A stretch of 64,000 nt of DNA, from assembly GCA_018401495.1 (NCBI GenBank), contig JAGYJX010000035.1, positions 1-64,000 of the forward strand, read 5' to 3'. The notes under the pieces were generated by a model. That model saw only the letters and a list, made by a program, of their open reading frames with translations, was not told the DNA's origin and searched no databases. The position numbers were made by a program, and so were the translations under genes. Positions 62,965 to 64,000 of the stretch are shown here, in pieces. Each line of letters starts with the position of its first letter. The stretch's first letter is position 1. The stretch comes from Rhodospirillaceae bacterium. GTDB taxonomy: Bacteria > Pseudomonadota > Alphaproteobacteria > Thalassobaculales > Thalassobaculaceae.

Positions 62965-64000
62965 CCTACATCACCAAGCCGAAGCTGCACCACCCGAGCC
63001 TGCAGAAGAACAGCGTCGGCCTGACCCGCCGCGACTACGAGGGGCGGATCTCGACGCTGTGCGCCGGCTGCGGCCACGACTCGATCAGCGCCACCATCGT
63101 CCAGGCCTGCTACGAGCTGGCGCTCGAGCCGCACCGGGTGGCGAAGCTGTCCGGCATCGGCTGCTCGTCGAAGGCGCCGACCTACTTCCTCGGCAACAGC
63201 CACGGCTTCAACACCGTGCACGGCCGGATGCCGAGCGTGCTCACCGGCGCCTCGCTCGCCAACCGCGAGCTGATCTACATGGGCGTGTCCGGCGACGGCG
63301 ACAGCGCCTCGATCGGCCTCGGCCAGTTCGCCCACGTCATGCGCCGCGGCGTGAACATGGTCTACATCGTCATGAACAACGGCGTGTACGGCCTGACCAA
63401 GGGCCAGTTCTCGGCGACCGCCGACAAGGGCTCGGTCGCCAAGAAGGGTGCCGTCAACAACGACGCCGGCATCGACCTCGCCTCGCTGGCCATCCTGATG
63501 GGCGCCACCTTCGTCGCCCGCTCGTTCTCCGGCGACAAGCACCAGCTGGTGCCGCTGATCAAGGCGGCGATCAACCACCCGGGGGCCGCCATCCTCGACG
63601 TGATCTCGCCCTGCGTGGCGTTCAACAACCACAAGGGCTCGACCCGCAGCTACGACTACGTGCGCGAGCACAACGAGGCGCTGAACCGCCTCGACTTCAT
63701 CACCGGCCGCGACCCGATCGAGGCCGAGTACGACCCCGGCTCCTCGATCGCCATCGAGCAGCCGGACGGCAGCACCATCCGCCTCGCCAAGATCGCCACC
63801 GACTACGACCCGTCCGACAAGGCGGCCGCCCTCGCCCACATCCAGGAGAAGGAACGCGACGGCGAGGTGGCGACCGGGCTGCTGTACCTGGATGCGAGGC
63901 CGCGCGATTTGCACGCGAACTTGCGGACGGTTCGGGCGCCGCTGAACAGCCTGGACGAGCCGGAGCTTTGCCCCGGGAGCGCGGTGCTGGACGGGATCAA
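62961..64000 (+). CDS. korB: 2-oxoacid:acceptor oxidoreductase beta subunit (KorB type), runs off the window
   Basis: At least 346 residues are present and the frame is still open at the window end. The TPP-binding subunit is recognised by RISTLCAGCGHDSISATIVQ, KLSGIGCSSKAPTYFLGNSH, GRMPSVLTGASLANRELIYM, the TPP/Mg motif VSGDGDSASIGLGQFAHVMR with MVYIVMNNGVYGLTKGQFSA, and the tail DVISPCVAFNNHKGSTRSYD. It carries no Fe-S cluster motif of its own, as usual for this two-subunit aerobic-type class, so electrons must leave through a separate ferredoxin, here plausibly the 4Fe-4S domain of the upstream gene. ATG 62961 overlaps the KorA stop (ATGA). Confidence 0.92.
   Translation, partial: MTYITKPKLHHPSLQKNSVGLTRRDYEGRISTLCAGCGHDSISATIVQACYELALEPHRVAKLSGIGCSSKAPTYFLGNSHGFNTVHGRMPSVLTGASLANRELIYMGVSGDGDSASIGLGQFAHVMRRGVNMVYIVMNNGVYGLTKGQFSATADKGSVAKKGAVNNDAGIDLASLAILMGATFVARSFSGDKHQLVPLIKAAINHPGAAILDVISPCVAFNNHKGSTRSYDYVREHNEALNRLDFITGRDPIEAEYDPGSSIAIEQPDGSTIRLAKIATDYDPSDKAAALAHIQEKERDGEVATGLLYLDARPRDLHANLRTVRAPLNSLDEPELCPGSAVLDGI

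Overview
The window is high-GC DNA (strikingly G/C-rich third codon positions almost everywhere) from what looks like an alphaproteobacterium, perhaps Rhodospirillales-like. This rests on gene content and style: PotABCD-type and TRAP transport, DctB/NtrB-type histidine kinases with 'QPL' H-boxes, the DUF2924 plus serine-recombinase mobile module, and alphaproteobacterial palindromic repeats. No rRNA or complete tRNA gene was found, so the taxonomy is inference.

Layout. (1) 1-5300: a decayed mobile island holding a small ORF, a broken DUF2924 gene, a shattered serine recombinase, a phage portal fragment and the tail of an IS1380-like transposase. (2) 5559-8787: DNA of less G/C-rich style with an intact orphan TRAP substrate-binding protein, a truncated DUF6880 gene and a 5'-truncated glycerol kinase. 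That kinase abuts a 3'-truncated GT39 glycosyltransferase at about 8787, which is a clear rearrangement junction. (3) 8784-13650, minus strand: envelope glycosyltransferases (GT39, GT2, GT4), an EamA transporter and a secreted matrixin-like metalloprotease. (4) 13812-18273: a periplasmic binding protein and a SpoIIE-type phosphatase receptor, divergent from a membrane sensor-like protein. (5) 18406-23114: gamma-glutamyltransferase, a 3-hydroxyisobutyrate-dehydrogenase-like enzyme and a D-aminoacylase-type amidohydrolase. (6) 23141-27808, minus: a TonB-dependent receptor, a YfiR-like protein and a hybrid sensor kinase. (7) 27993-32612, minus: a MacA-MacB-outer membrane factor efflux system. (8) 32803-35555: an ArsR regulator, an ArsP-like permease and a divergent MFS transporter, with the same 18-bp element in front of two of the transcription units.

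(9) 35890-46627 is the most unusual part: about nine co-directional genes, many overlapping by 4 bp. They encode a receiver/winged-helix protein, a kinase stub without ATPase motifs, a receiver-EAL protein, a periplasmic molybdopterin-fold protein, a full membrane kinase, a receiver-kinase whose phospho-acceptor His is replaced by Asp, a stand-alone receiver, a second full membrane kinase and a pentapeptide-repeat protein. AT-rich control regions with repeated CCAATNTGG and ATCCAA/TTGGAT elements lie before the first gene and in the middle. I read it as one multi-component phosphorelay / c-di-GMP circuit of unknown signal.

(10) 46770-48491: a VOC protein and a metallo-beta-lactamase-fold hydrolase. 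(11) 48595-57415: a PotABCD-type ABC importer followed by an M20 amidohydrolase, an amidinohydrolase (arginine deiminase/DDAH fold) and an agmatinase-family protein with altered active-site residues. This is probably an uptake and catabolic operon for a guanidino or amidino compound, interrupted twice by arrays of palindromic repeats. (12) 57642-64000: an aldehyde dehydrogenase (minus), then an FAD/4Fe-4S oxidoreductase and a two-subunit 2-oxoacid:ferredoxin oxidoreductase; the last gene runs off the window.

More than 20 otherwise well-conserved genes carry single-base frameshifts, several in short homopolymers. Most are probably sequence errors rather than true pseudogenes. The island in region 1 and the truncations at about 7515 and 8787 are, by contrast, genuine decay or rearrangement.
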